This document shows, piece after piece, positions 16,020 to 24,950 of a DNA stretch of 48,544 nucleotides (its first letter is position 1; the number at the start of each line of letters is the position of its first letter). The notes under the pieces are model-generated. The model saw nothing but the letters and a program-made list of their open reading frames with translations, was not told where the DNA came from and searched no databases. Source of the stretch: Campylobacteraceae bacterium (GTDB lineage Bacteria; Campylobacterota; Campylobacteria; Campylobacterales; Sulfurovaceae); assembly GCA_027068975.1 (NCBI GenBank), contig JALXFN010000101.1, positions 1 to 48,544 on the forward strand. The letters run 5' to 3'. Both the position numbers and the translations under genes were made by a program.

Positions 16020-18111
16020 TAACTTTTTCCTTTTTTATTTTATTGCTCTTTTTTGCTTTTATCTCTTCTTTGGGTTTTTTAATTTTTTTCATTTTAATCT
16101 TTCCTTTAAACTTTTCACCAAAGTAGCCCTCATTCGCCATCCATTTATATATCTCTGCTGCTATAGGACCTGATGCACTACCACCATGTCCACCATGTTC
16201 CACTAAAACTGTCACAATATATTTAGGGTTTTTAAAAGGAGCATAGGTTGTTAACCAAGCATGAGAACGACTATAATATTCCATCTCAGACTCTTTCATT
16301 CTTCGTTTCTCTCCCCTTGGAATAGAGATAACTTGAGAAGTACCCGTTTTTCCAGCCACAACTATAGGAAGCCCTGACATGGTTCGTCTAGCTGTTCCAT
16401 GTGGAGAGTTACAAACATCATACATACCTAGACGAATCGTTTTTAAATTTTTTTGATTAACATCAATAACTTTATACTCTTTTTCTACCTCCTTACCTGC
16501 TACCGTTTTAGCAAAATGGGGTGTTGGTAAAGAGCCTGTAGCTAAAAATGCTGTATATCTAGCCACTTGTAAAGGGGTTACCAAATCATACCCCTGACCA
16601 ATTGCGGCAATAACTGTTTCACCCATATACCAAGGCTGCTTATATCGTCTCATCTTCCAAGATTTACTTGGAATTATTCCAGCTTTCTCTCCTGGTAAAT
16701 CCACACCTGTTTTTACACCTAAGCCGATTTGGTGTAAAGTCTTAGACATGGCATTAATACCTGTTTGTAAACTTTTATTATAAAAATAGACATCACAACT
16801 CTCACGAATGGCTTTACGTAAACCAACCTTACCATGACCATATCTTGACCAACATCTAAACTTATGTTTATTTTTTCCCATGGTAATAAAGCCTCTACAA
16901 TGTTCTGTTTTCTTTAAAGAGACACCTGCTTTAGAGAATGATAGAGCCATACCCATTTTAATAGCAGAACCAGGAGGATACGTACCAGCGACTATTTTAT
17001 TGGTGAAGGGATGATTAAAATCATCAGTCAAGGCTTTCCAATCTTTGCTAGAGATACCCCCAACAAAAAGATTTGGGTCATAAGATGGGTAGGAGACAGC
17101 ACCTATAATATCACCATTTACATCCATAACAATCGCTACACCAGCCTGACCAATAAAAAGTTCATTTATCTTTTTCTGTAGTCCCAAGTCAAGATTTAAA
17201 ACAAGGTTTTGATCTTCAAGAGGCTCTTTTCTCTCTATCTCTGCTACCTCTCTGTTCGTAGCAGTAACTCTGACCATTCTATAGCCTAGCTCACCTTGTA
17301 AAACTTTGTTGTATTGTCGTTCTAAACCAGTTTTTCCAACCACACCAACTGTCTCAACAACACCTACAAGTTCTCCATTATCTTTGGTTTCAATCGCATT
17401 TTTTTCTCTATCATACTTGTTCTGTTTTTTATTTGAACGCCCTACATAACCTACAACATGCGTTGCCATACTTCCAGCAGGATAGGAACGTTTTGTCTCT
17501 GATTCAATTTGTAAAAGTTTGTTAATTGTCAATTTAGGGTAAGAGCCTATCATATCATCATAACTTATAAAATCTATTATTGGAATAAACCTATGATTAT
17601 AGGAAGAGTTTTTACTTATATATTTTAAGAGCAACTCCTCTCTGTTTAAATTAGGAAACTCATGAATAATAGTATCTATAGTTTTTTCTAAATTCTTTTT
17701 AACATATCTTTTTAGTAGTTTTGTTTGATTCAAATCAGGCATTTTTTTAGAAAGACGCAACAGTCTTTTTCCTAATTCACTGTTGTAAATTAGAATTTTT
17801 CTCAACTTAGTTTTATTAATATCTGGGAACTCTTTGATAATATACTCTTCAGTTGTAGAGAGTTTTTCATTGGTATGTTTAGACATATGAGGTGCCAATT
17901 TAATTGAAAAACCAATATTATTTACAGCTAAAAGCTTTCCATTTCTATCTAAGATTTCACCTCGAACAGGTTTCATAAAGTACTTTCTTCGTACATTTAT
18001 CTCTGCTAGTTTTTCATAATAAGAGTTTGATTTAATACTTATTTGATAAATTTGAAAAACCAGTGTCATCCAAAATAGAACAAAAATTGTAATTATTATG
18101 ACAAATCTCAT
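16012..18111 (-). CDS. mrdA: Penicillin-binding protein 2
   Basis: A 699-residue transpeptidase that cross-links peptidoglycan for cell elongation. One N-terminal membrane segment (2-22) is followed by the dimerisation domain (GEILDRNGKLLAVNN near 51). The transpeptidase domain has Ser382-x-x-Lys385 (PPGSAIKM), SCD at 438-440 and KTG at 588-590. A basic Lys-rich tail of about 40 residues follows the domain and is unusual. The gene overlaps the upstream membrane-protein gene by 4 nt (ATGA). The order PBP2, small membrane protein, EngB, LptA recalls Helicobacter. Confidence 0.95.
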   Translation of the reverse strand: MRFVIIITIFVLFWMTLVFQIYQISIKSNSYYEKLAEINVRRKYFMKPVRGEILDRNGKLLAVNNIGFSIKLAPHMSKHTNEKLSTTEEYIIKEFPDINKTKLRKILIYNSELGKRLLRLSKKMPDLNQTKLLKRYVKKNLEKTIDTIIHEFPNLNREELLLKYISKNSSYNHRFIPIIDFISYDDMIGSYPKLTINKLLQIESETKRSYPAGSMATHVVGYVGRSNKKQNKYDREKNAIETKDNGELVGVVETVGVVGKTGLERQYNKVLQGELGYRMVRVTATNREVAEIERKEPLEDQNLVLNLDLGLQKKINELFIGQAGVAIVMDVNGDIIGAVSYPSYDPNLFVGGISSKDWKALTDDFNHPFTNKIVAGTYPPGSAIKMGMALSFSKAGVSLKKTEHCRGFITMGKNKHKFRCWSRYGHGKVGLRKAIRESCDVYFYNKSLQTGINAMSKTLHQIGLGVKTGVDLPGEKAGIIPSKSWKMRRYKQPWYMGETVIAAIGQGYDLVTPLQVARYTAFLATGSLPTPHFAKTVAGKEVEKEYKVIDVNQKNLKTIRLGMYDVCNSPHGTARRTMSGLPIVVAGKTGTSQVISIPRGEKRRMKESEMEYYSRSHAWLTTYAPFKNPKYIVTVLVEHGGHGGSASGPIAAEIYKWMANEGYFGEKFKGKIKMKKIKKPKEEIKAKKSNKIKKEKVNG

Positions 18112-18572
18112 AATAAAACTCCTATAAAAATATCTACTATAATATAATAAATCAACATCATATCGCCAACAACCGTTGTGGTCTGAAACATTGCATCATA
18201 AAGAAAAAGTGTTACATAATATAAAAAATCAACTAAAACTATCATCGTAAAAAGCAAACAAATCTGGCAACGTATTAAAAGTTTTAATGGTGAGTAGAGA
18301 AAAATGTAGGTCATAACAACTACAAATATCGAAAGGAGTATAGGTAGTGTTAAATTTAATTCTAAATTTATTAAATAGAGCATTCCACTTAAAGCATAGA
18401 GTCTATTTTTATCTACATTTACAATAACAATATAACCAACCAAACCTATTAATGGTGGTAACATAGAGTAAATTGAAACTAAAAAAGGATACCCTATAAC
18501 CACCAAAAAGAGTCCAAGTTTTTCTAAAAAGTTTAACTTGTCACCACTAAAATCATTTCTATATCTATACAT
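18108..18572 (-). CDS. Small polytopic membrane protein in the PBP2 operon (MreD-like position)
   Basis: A 154-residue protein with about five hydrophobic segments, starting in a short soluble lead (MYRYRNDFSGDKLNFLEKLG). It overlaps the PBP2 start by 4 nt. The size, topology and place directly before mrdA are what one expects of MreD. No sequence motif proves that, so the name is withheld. An elongation-complex role is inferred from context. Confidence 0.7.
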   Translation of the reverse strand: MYRYRNDFSGDKLNFLEKLGLFLVVIGYPFLVSIYSMLPPLIGLVGYIVIVNVDKNRLYALSGMLYLINLELNLTLPILLSIFVVVMTYIFLYSPLKLLIRCQICLLFTMIVLVDFLYYVTLFLYDAMFQTTTVVGDMMLIYYIIVDIFIGVLL

Positions 18573-18579
18573 CTATACC

Positions 18580-19047
18580 CTAACTTGCCAATTTATAAAC
18601 CAAAGAGATTTCATTACATACAGGAAAATGAATACACTTAATACAGTCAGCCCAAATTTTATGTTCAGGAATACTCTCTTTAGGAATCTCTACAAAATTC
18701 ATTTTTTGAAAAAATGAGGGAAGATAAGTAAGCACTAAAACTTCACCACTCACCTCTAATTTTTTTGCTTCTTCTAAACAGAACTCAACTATCTTTTTAC
18801 CAATATGCTTACCTCTATGTTCAGAGGAGACAATAAGACTGCGAATCTCTGCTAAACGTAATGAGTGTATATGTAAAGCTGCATACCCCACTATCTTTTC
18901 ACTCTCTTTAGCCAATACATAAGAACGGATATTGGTAGAGACTTCATCTTCATTTCTCTCCAAAATGATTCCATCTTTGACTTCAGAAACAACCAAACTC
19001 TGCATTTCTGGAATATCAGAAAGCTTAGCTTTAACTAGTTTGACCAT
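18580..19047 (-). CDS. GNAT N-acetyltransferase, short ArgA-type
   Basis: A 155-residue acetyltransferase. The acetyl-CoA loop SSEHRGKHIGKKIVEFCLEEA and the preceding LAEIRSLIV are clear. The end, IWADCIKCIHFPVCNE, with three Cys in a Cys-x2-Cys-x4-Cys pattern, marks the short N-acetylglutamate-synthase-like group, which catalyses the first step of arginine synthesis. It could instead act on another amino acid. It overlaps engB by 13 nt and is followed 7 nt later by the membrane-protein gene. Confidence 0.82.
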   Translation of the reverse strand: MVKLVKAKLSDIPEMQSLVVSEVKDGIILERNEDEVSTNIRSYVLAKESEKIVGYAALHIHSLRLAEIRSLIVSSEHRGKHIGKKIVEFCLEEAKKLEVSGEVLVLTYLPSFFQKMNFVEIPKESIPEHKIWADCIKCIHFPVCNEISLVYKLAS

Positions 19048-19652
19048 TCTGTCACCCCAAAAATATGTTCAAATATTTTTTGATGTATTCTATCATAACC
19101 AATTCGCTTAGAATTAGAGATGGTTATACATCCTGGAAACGCTTTTTTTAATGCTGTCTTCTCTTTTTGATTTAACTTATCTATTTTGGTAAATACATCT
19201 AAGTAGAGTTGGTCTCCACGTATAAACTCTTTAACATACTTGTTAACATCATGGTCTATTTGTGCATTGGGGTGTCGTGCATCTCGAAGGTGAATAAAAA
19301 CACGAATAGAGACACGGTGCTTAATAAACTCTACCAAATTCTTCTGCCATGCACCCTTTAAATCTTTTGAAACTTTTGCATAACCAAAGCCTGGTAAATC
19401 TACAAAACGAATATTCCAATCTTTTTCATCATAAATATAACGTATATCAAAAAAGTTTATAAGTTGTGTCTTTCCAGGAGTAGCAGAACTTTTTGCCAAA
19501 TTTTTACGTGAGGTAAGACCATTAATAGTCGAACTTTTCCCCACATTTGAACGTCCTAAAAAAACCACTTCTGAAACAGTATCTTCTACTGAGTCTCCTA
19601 ATGCTTGTGCAGACTTCATAAACTCTGCATTAACAAGTCTTGGTGTTGCCAT
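19035..19652 (-). CDS. engB: Ribosome-biogenesis GTPase EngB/YsxC
   Basis: A 205-residue TRAFAC GTPase needed for large-subunit assembly. G1 is GRSNVGKSS, G2 lies in SATPGKTQ, G3 is DLPGFGYAKV, G4 TKIDK and G5 near ISNSK. Length is normal. Start ATG overlaps the lptA stop (TAATG), so translation is coupled. N-terminus MATPRLVNAEFMKSA is standard for the family. Confidence 0.95.
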   Translation of the reverse strand: MATPRLVNAEFMKSAQALGDSVEDTVSEVVFLGRSNVGKSSTINGLTSRKNLAKSSATPGKTQLINFFDIRYIYDEKDWNIRFVDLPGFGYAKVSKDLKGAWQKNLVEFIKHRVSIRVFIHLRDARHPNAQIDHDVNKYVKEFIRGDQLYLDVFTKIDKLNQKEKTALKKAFPGCITISNSKRIGYDRIHQKIFEHIFGVTEWSN

Positions 19653-20116
19653 TATTTTCTATCCTCTATTTCAAATCTAAAGTGTACAGGTCTCTTTTTT
19701 CCACCTTTTATATCTGCCAAACCTGTTTTCAAATCAAGTGAAACAGTTTGTGCTTTTATGGTTCTATTGTTGGTCAAGTCTTCGAGTACTACATTTCCAG
19801 AAAAATGATACTTTGAACTTCTAGGAGCATATACCACACTTCCAGCCTGACCTCTATAGTGAATGTTCTTTTCAATCAAGTCAAATTTAACCGAACCCGA
19901 CGCCTTATATTTGGTTGCTTTTCGCTTACTGTTAAAAAAAACTACTATTTTAGAAGCATTAAATTCGTTAGTACCCTGTTTAATTTGAGCATTACCTTCA
20001 AAATAAGCTTCATTACTTATATCACTGGCATAAAAATGGTCGGCTTTTATATCAACAATATCAGCAAAAATATTTATACTATAAAATATTATAAAATATA
20101 TAAAGAATTTTTTCAT
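19652..20116 (-). CDS. lptA: LPS transport periplasmic protein LptA
   Basis: A 154-residue protein with signal peptide (MKKFFIYFIIFYSINIFA) and the LptA/OstA beta-jellyroll pattern: VDIKADHFYASDISNEAYFEG, ASKIVVFFNSKRKATKYKAS, and a final SLDLKTGLADIKGGKKRPV. It would bridge inner- and outer-membrane LPS transport. It is the first gene of the leftward run to the L,D-transpeptidase. The family is short in this phylum, as here. The upstream ribosome-binding site is weak. Confidence 0.88.
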   Translation of the reverse strand: MKKFFIYFIIFYSINIFADIVDIKADHFYASDISNEAYFEGNAQIKQGTNEFNASKIVVFFNSKRKATKYKASGSVKFDLIEKNIHYRGQAGSVVYAPRSSKYHFSGNVVLEDLTNNRTIKAQTVSLDLKTGLADIKGGKKRPVHFRFEIEDRK

Positions 20117-20209
20117 AAGAGAACCTAGTTTTTAATCGCTATTATATCGTGTTTCAAACGAATGATAAAGCATTTAAAGTCAAAATGCATGACAATTTGT
20201 CATATTTTT

Positions 20210-20231
20210 ACAAATATTTTAAAATATTTGT
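20210..20231. promoter_or_regulatory. Perfect 22-bp palindrome upstream of the repressor-like gene
   Basis: ACAAATATTTT is followed directly by its exact reverse complement AAAATATTTGT. A second, odd-centred palindrome (GACAA-T-TTGTC) lies at 20191-20201. Both precede the CI-repressor-like gene at 20266, so they are likely autoregulatory operators. They also lie in the 150-bp divergent region shared with lptA. Confidence 0.55.
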
Positions 20232-20265
20232 TAAAATCATTAAAAAAGTAATAGGAGTATTAGAT

Positions 20266-20487
20266 ATGCTTGATTTTTCAGATATTATGAGCAGGATAAA
20301 AAAAATTTTACATAAGGAGAGTGGAGAGAGAATACTCGACAAAGACATTGCAATAGCTTTAGGCTTTGCCCCTTCATACTATGCTGTCATAAAAAAACGC
20401 CATAAAATCCCTTACAAAGCCATTGCTCTATTTGCTAATGAAAAAAATCTCTCTTTAAACTGGATTTTTTTCAATAAAACAATTTAG
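20266..20487 (+). CDS. Small CI-repressor-type helix-turn-helix protein
   Basis: The start ATG 20266 has TAGGAG 8 nt upstream; the frame open from 20149 lacks a site and covers the operator region. The 73-residue product is essentially one DNA-binding domain: MLDFSDIMSRIKKIL, then DKDIAIALGFAPSYYAVIKK (helix-turn-helix) and KRHKIPYKAIALFANEKNLS, ending LNWIFF. This matches the phage CI-repressor N-terminal domain. It has no partner domain for self-cleavage or multimerisation. Targets are unknown; its own promoter and lptA are candidates. Confidence 0.78.
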   Translation: MLDFSDIMSRIKKILHKESGERILDKDIAIALGFAPSYYAVIKKRHKIPYKAIALFANEKNLSLNWIFFNKTI

Positions 20488-20511
20488 TAAAAACGATATA
20501 ATGCAAAATGC

Positions 20512-20517
20512 TATAAT
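20512..20517 (+). promoter_or_regulatory. -10 box for the IscU-like gene
   Basis: TATAAT lies 25 bp upstream of the ATG at 20542 and follows a TGC triplet spaced like an extended -10. AAAGGGA serves as ribosome-binding site. Confidence 0.5.
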
Positions 20518-20541
20518 TATAAAAAAAGAAAAAGGGACAAC

Positions 20542-21000
20542 ATGACAGCAGATGCACATCTAATAGAGCATATGATGAATCCAAAAAACTATGGAAACAT
20601 GGAAAATCCAGATGCAACGGGTATGGGTAAAAACCCACAAAATGGTGAGAAAGTAGCCATTTATTTAAAAGTAGACAAACAAGATGACCCACTTATCACA
20701 GACATATCATTCCAAGCTATTGGGTGTACTACTACTATTGTATCAGGTTCCATAGTAACCTCAGAAGCTAGAGACATTCACTTTTCACGAGCAGAAGAGT
20801 TGGTCTCTGCCACTCTTGGTATACTAGAACACCAAAGCCCTGAAGATGCTGCCTGTACCGAAATGGTCGCACTGGCACTCAAAGCAGCCTTAGATACCTA
20901 TAAGGAGAAACAAAAAGACCCTGAGTTCTCTATGTACTCGTATCATATTACTACTGACTGTACACCCCAAGAAGAAGAGAAAAGCGAGGAAGAAAAATAA
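20542..21000 (+). CDS. IscU/NifU-N-like Fe-S scaffold lacking the first cysteine
   Basis: A 152-residue protein of the IscU/NifU N-terminal fold: HMMNPKNYGNMENPDATG near the start, FQAIGCTTTIVSGSIVTSEA with the second scaffold Cys, and ACTEMVALALKAALDTY with the third. Where canonical scaffolds have ACGD, this protein has NPQNGEK, so the first cluster Cys is absent. A short acidic tail holds one more Cys (TTDCTPQ). It may carry clusters differently or act as a non-scaffold relative. The next gene begins inside its stop codon (TAATG), so the two products are made together. Confidence 0.82.
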   Translation: MTADAHLIEHMMNPKNYGNMENPDATGMGKNPQNGEKVAIYLKVDKQDDPLITDISFQAIGCTTTIVSGSIVTSEARDIHFSRAEELVSATLGILEHQSPEDAACTEMVALALKAALDTYKEKQKDPEFSMYSYHITTDCTPQEEEKSEEEK

Positions 21001-21827
21001 TGAAACAACTATTTAAAGAAGTTCACGAAGCATGGTTAGCCACACAGTTTACAGGATTTATGTCTCAAACACAAAGTAGACAAGAGCTGTATGAGTTTTC
21101 AAATATTTTGTTTAAACATTTAACATGGCTTGAAAATGACTTTATAAAAAACAACATTACTTACACTTACGACATTCCTCAAGTACCCATTAAAGTTACC
21201 CATCTTTCACATATGCTTCACAATATCATAAAAAGAATTGAGTCTATAGAGTCACAACTAAACAGCTGTAAAGATGAACATATTACCTTTAGAATGGCAA
21301 GTGATTTAAACTACATTAAATCAGCTCTACAAAAACTACCTGAAGAGAATGTAGAAAAATGTTTCTTAGCAGAGAAAAAATATCCCAACGTAGAACTAAC
21401 AGATGAAGCTAGAGATGCACTTACTATATTTTTATTTGAAGAGAGCTACAAAGAGTATGAGCTTATTATGGTCTATAACTACTCAAAAGCAAACTCCAAT
21501 GATGCCTTTTTAAACCGTATTTTCCAAATTCTTATAGATGAATCTTTCTTCCACTTGCGAAGCTTCGGTCAGATGATGGCAGAGATGGGAATATTAGGTG
21601 TACCAAGAAGCCTAATGGAAGAGATTTATAAGTTTGACGACTTAGAACAGTTCTTAAAAGATGGAATCCAAGAAGAGATAGGAGCTAAGGAGGAGTGTAA
21701 AAAACTAGCAGCAGCCGTTAGTGAAAGTTCAGAGCATTTCGCTGCTTTCTTTACTTTTATTAACAACCAAGAAAATTACCACATTGCTTTAATGGAAGAG
21801 GCTTTAGAACATATAAATAAGAAATAG
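21000..21827 (+). CDS. All-helical protein, possibly ferritin-like, coupled to the IscU-like gene
   Basis: A 275-residue soluble, mostly helical protein. Repeated Glu/His pairs in helices (FLFEESYKEYEL, ILIDESFFHLRSFG, NNQENYHIALMEEALEH) recall diiron ferritin-like proteins, but spacing is not canonical in all of them and I cannot assign a family. It starts within the stop codon of the IscU-like gene, which suggests a shared job in iron or Fe-S handling. A Crp/Fnr-type regulator gene follows on the same strand after 70 nt. Confidence 0.6.
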   Translation: MKQLFKEVHEAWLATQFTGFMSQTQSRQELYEFSNILFKHLTWLENDFIKNNITYTYDIPQVPIKVTHLSHMLHNIIKRIESIESQLNSCKDEHITFRMASDLNYIKSALQKLPEENVEKCFLAEKKYPNVELTDEARDALTIFLFEESYKEYELIMVYNYSKANSNDAFLNRIFQILIDESFFHLRSFGQMMAEMGILGVPRSLMEEIYKFDDLEQFLKDGIQEEIGAKEECKKLAAAVSESSEHFAAFFTFINNQENYHIALMEEALEHINKK

Positions 21828-21897
21828 TACATTATATTTAAAATCAATTTTTAATTCATTTTGTTGTAAGCTTCATTTATTAAAAAGAGGGTTTTTA

Positions 21898-22590
21898 ATG
21901 TTAAAAATTGAAGAGATACCAATGTTTTCAAATCTCGATAAAAAGTTTCATAAAGATTTGTATGATGCTATTCATATTCGACACTTTAACAAACATAGTA
22001 TTCTCTTTTATGAAGGTGACTCTAGTGATTATCTTCATATCTTATTAGATGGACAGGTACGCCTCTATAAAACCTCTCCTAAAGATACTATGGTACAGCT
22101 ACATAGACTTAATCCCCCTGCAATAATCGGTGAATATGCTTGTTTAGAGCAAGTGGCTTTTCCTGCTACTTGTGAATTTATTTCAGACAAAGGTACCGTG
22201 GGACTACTCCATTTTAAGAAAGTAATGGAGTATTTAAAAGACCCCGTTTTCTCTTTGGGTTTGCTAAAATCTATGACCAATAAAGTAATGATGCTCTCTT
22301 CTTTGGTTCATAAAGAGACCATATTGTCATCAGAAGCCAAAGTTGCAGACCTTCTTCTCAATGAAAAAGAGGTATTTAATAAAGTAAAAAATAATGAAAT
22401 TGCTTCCATTCTAAACATTACTCCTGAAACTCTATCGAGAATTTTAAGTAAACTAAAAAAGAATCATATTATCACCAGAGAAAATAACCTCATAAAAATA
22501 TGCGATATAGAAGCCCTTCATGTTATAGTTGAAAAAAACACACTAAAATCTTGCACAAATTGTCTCTCAAAAGAGAAAGTCCCCTTATAA
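21898..22590 (+). CDS. Crp/Fnr-family transcriptional regulator
   Basis: A 230-residue regulator. The cyclic-nucleotide-binding-like domain (HSILFYEGDSSDYLHILLDG, then PPAIIGEYACLE) covers about 1-120. A long dimer helix follows, and the winged helix KNNEIASILNITPETLSRIL near 165-185 binds DNA. There is no N-terminal Fe-S Cys set as in FNR. Two Cys sit at the very end (CTNC), which may be a redox or metal site. It is likely to answer respiratory or nitrosative signals, as is usual for such proteins in this phylum. AAGAGG precedes the ATG. Confidence 0.88.
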   Translation: MLKIEEIPMFSNLDKKFHKDLYDAIHIRHFNKHSILFYEGDSSDYLHILLDGQVRLYKTSPKDTMVQLHRLNPPAIIGEYACLEQVAFPATCEFISDKGTVGLLHFKKVMEYLKDPVFSLGLLKSMTNKVMMLSSLVHKETILSSEAKVADLLLNEKEVFNKVKNNEIASILNITPETLSRILSKLKKNHIITRENNLIKICDIEALHVIVEKNTLKSCTNCLSKEKVPL

Positions 22591-22607
22591 TATTTTGCTT
22601 AAAATGC

Positions 22608-22613
22608 TATAAT
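22608..22613 (+). promoter_or_regulatory. -10 box for the psd-HAD-DUF445 operon
   Basis: TATAAT preceded by TGC (extended -10) lies 29 bp before the psd start at 22643. AAAAAAGGA is the ribosome-binding site. Confidence 0.55.
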
Positions 22614-22642
22614 ACGCCCAATAAAAAAAGGACTTTTACTCT

Positions 22643-23458
22643 ATGAAAAAACACTACTCTTCTCTCATCTCTTCTGCTTTTGGAAGATTTGCCTCAAAAG
22701 TTTTCCCAACCCCTGTACAAAAAGTAGTAAACCATGGTTATGTAAAGATTATGGGACTAGACATGACAGAGTTTCAAGACCCAAGTAGCTACCCTACCCT
22801 TAATCAACTTTTTATCCGTGCTTTCACTGAACCCAAAAATATAATTGATGATGAATCGGTTATGATTTCACCTGTTGATGCATTGGTTACAGACTTTGGT
22901 TCTATAGTAGATGGAAAAGCATACCAAATCAAAGGAATGGAGTATAACCTAACTGAACTCTTTGGTGAACATCATCAAGACGCTGTTAAAGCAGTTGAAG
23001 GGGGTGAGTTTGTCAACCTATACCTCTCTCCAAAAGATTATCACCGTTATCATGCACCAGAGAGATTAACCATTAAGTCGTTAACACATATTCCTGGAAA
23101 ATTATACCCTGTAAATTTTCCACTTTTACGAAATAAAAAAGACCTTTTCATAGAAAATGAACGTGTTATTATAGAGTGCAGAGACAACAAAGAGCGTACT
23201 TTTGTTATGGTGCTTGTGGGTGCTTTAAATGTAGGAAAAATGATAGTAACCTTTGAAAAAAACATCAAAACAAACTCAGATATAAGAGAGCCTCAACACT
23301 ACAGTTACAAAAATGTAACCTTAGAAAAGGGTGAGCTTTTTGGTTGGTTTGAGATGGGTTCAACCATTTTACTCTTTAGCCAAAAAGATAGCTTTAGACC
23401 AACTATAGAAATTAACCAAAAAGTTAAATTTTCTGAACCTATAGGAACCATACTTTAA
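22643..23458 (+). CDS. psd: Phosphatidylserine decarboxylase
   Basis: A 271-residue enzyme that makes phosphatidylethanolamine from phosphatidylserine at the inner membrane. The self-cleavage motif is MGST in WFEMGSTILLF near 235, where Ser becomes the pyruvoyl group. LYLSPKDYHRYHAP carries the conserved His residues, and ISPVDALVTDFG the Asp. Length is typical of bacterial Psd. It shares TAATG with the next gene, so translation is coupled. Confidence 0.95.
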   Translation: MKKHYSSLISSAFGRFASKVFPTPVQKVVNHGYVKIMGLDMTEFQDPSSYPTLNQLFIRAFTEPKNIIDDESVMISPVDALVTDFGSIVDGKAYQIKGMEYNLTELFGEHHQDAVKAVEGGEFVNLYLSPKDYHRYHAPERLTIKSLTHIPGKLYPVNFPLLRNKKDLFIENERVIIECRDNKERTFVMVLVGALNVGKMIVTFEKNIKTNSDIREPQHYSYKNVTLEKGELFGWFEMGSTILLFSQKDSFRPTIEINQKVKFSEPIGTIL

Positions 23459-24078
23459 TGAAAAAAGCCATTATTTTCGATATGGATGGAACGCTTGTAG
23501 ACAGTTCTGTCACCATTGTAAATGCCATAAATCATGTAAGAGCCAAGCTCAACTTAGATGCTATGAAAAAAGAGCTCATTTTAGAAAAGGTCAACGACCC
23601 TCACCTCAACCCTGCTGAATTTTTTTATGAAGTTCCAGCTTTTTCAGAAGAGCATGAGAAGTGGTTCTCTGACTACTATACCCAAAACCATGAAAAAGAG
23701 TTACAGCTTTATGATGGCATAGAGGAGCTTCTTAAAAATTTAAAAGGGAGAGGCTATCTTTTAGCCGTTGCTACCAATGCCTATCGTGGTTCAACCTTAG
23801 AGTCTCTTTCTCACTTAAAAGTATTAGAACATTTTGATAGTATCGCCTGTTATGATGATGTAGGTAGAGGTAAACCAAGCCCTGATATGTTAGAGAAAAA
23901 TTTAAAAGATTTAAATGTCTCAGTAGAAGAGTCTCTTTTTATTGGAGACAGTGAACGTGACCTTTTAGCTGCAGAAGCTCTAAATATGGACTATATTATG
24001 GTCAATTGGGGCTTTTCTACCTATGAAGATGCCATCCACTCTGTAGAAAAATTAGAAAAAACTATATTGGATTTTTAA
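23458..24078 (+). CDS. HAD-family phosphatase (phosphoglycolate phosphatase-like)
   Basis: A 206-residue HAD hydrolase. Motif I is FDMDGTLVDSS (Asp8 nucleophile, Asp10), motif II AVATNA, the Lys motif GRGKPSPDML and motif III IGDSERDLLAA. A helical cap lies between motifs I and II, as in Gph-type phosphatases. The substrate cannot be told from sequence. It is coupled by 1 nt overlap to psd and is followed 1 nt later by the DUF445 gene. Confidence 0.88.
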   Translation: MKKAIIFDMDGTLVDSSVTIVNAINHVRAKLNLDAMKKELILEKVNDPHLNPAEFFYEVPAFSEEHEKWFSDYYTQNHEKELQLYDGIEELLKNLKGRGYLLAVATNAYRGSTLESLSHLKVLEHFDSIACYDDVGRGKPSPDMLEKNLKDLNVSVEESLFIGDSERDLLAAEALNMDYIMVNWGFSTYEDAIHSVEKLEKTILDF

Positions 24079-24079
24079 T

Positions 24080-24790
24080 ATGAATATTTCAAAATCAACA
24101 CTCACTGATGCAACCTCTGTTGCTTTAATAGGTATTGGTTCTAGTCTACCTGCCCCATACTCTACTCCTGTACTTTTTACGGGACTTTTTGCCTTTTCTG
24201 GTGCTGTGACCAACCAAGTAGCCATACACATGCTCTTTAACAAAGTTCCCCTACTCTATGGCTCTGGAGTCATAGAGAAAAACTTTGAATCTTTTAAAGG
24301 TTCTATTAAAAACATGATAATGACACAGTTTTTTAACCAAGCACAGTTAAGTGCTTTTTTTCAAAATGAAGAGCAAAAAATAGACCTAGCTCCCTTGGTA
24401 GAGTCAGCCGACTTTTCCCCTGCATTTATTGCATTAAAGCAAAGTGTAATGGAGTCAAAACTGGGAGATGCTCTAAATTTTTTTGGTGGAGAAAAAGCAT
24501 TAGATAGCCTACAAGAACCATTTGCTAGAAAACTAAAGTCTGCTGTAGTAGGCATAGTAAGCTCAAAGACCTTCAAAGCTCAAATGAACCATCACCTAGA
24601 ACACTCTTCACTAAACGATGACTTAAGAGAGTCTGTTGAAAAACTTATAACAGATAGATTAAATGACCTAACACCCAAAATGGTAAACGACTTGGTACAT
24701 GAACTCATCCATACCCATTTAGGTTGGTTGGTAGTTTGGGGTGGAGTATTTGGTGGGCTTATAGGGTTGGTTTCTTCGTTTTTTATATAA
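24080..24790 (+). CDS. DUF445 family membrane protein
   Basis: A 236-residue protein. The N-terminus is hydrophobic (LIGIGSSLPAPYSTPVLFTG, then GAVTNQVAIHMLFNK, the DUF445 signature), the middle is helical, and a membrane segment ends it (LVVWGGVFGGLIGLVSSFFI). Function of the family is unknown. It is the last gene of the psd operon and marks the left border of the REP/DGR island; the first REP unit begins 39 nt after its stop. Confidence 0.82.
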   Translation: MNISKSTLTDATSVALIGIGSSLPAPYSTPVLFTGLFAFSGAVTNQVAIHMLFNKVPLLYGSGVIEKNFESFKGSIKNMIMTQFFNQAQLSAFFQNEEQKIDLAPLVESADFSPAFIALKQSVMESKLGDALNFFGGEKALDSLQEPFARKLKSAVVGIVSSKTFKAQMNHHLEHSSLNDDLRESVEKLITDRLNDLTPKMVNDLVHELIHTHLGWLVVWGGVFGGLIGLVSSFFI

Positions 24791-24828
24791 AAACATCTGA
24801 ATTAATTTTTGAATCATAGGTTCCCAAA

Positions 24829-24950
24829 GGGGCATGGACTTCAGTCCATGTAATATATATTTTTCCTCTCGTGGACTAAAGTCCACGTCCCTAGGAACAG
24901 TGACTTTAGTCGCTGAAATGTTTTTTTCATGGACTAAAGTCCATGCTCCC
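24829..24950. repeat. REP-like palindrome cluster 1
   Basis: Four 18-bp imperfect palindromes: CATGGACTTCAGTCCATG at 24833, CGTGGACTAAAGTCCACG, a CAGTGACTTTAGTCGCTG type, and CATGGACTAAAGTCCATG ending near 24945. GGGG stands before the first and a C-run after the last, so the outer units form an inverted pair (REPIN-like). The last one ends on the stop codon of the RAYT gene, the usual close tie between REP units and RAYT. Confidence 0.85.

Noticed and set aside
20149-20487. 112-residue form of the repressor-like gene
   Set aside because: No ribosome-binding site at 20149, and the extra part covers a perfect palindrome that is better read as operator; TAGGAG precedes 20266.
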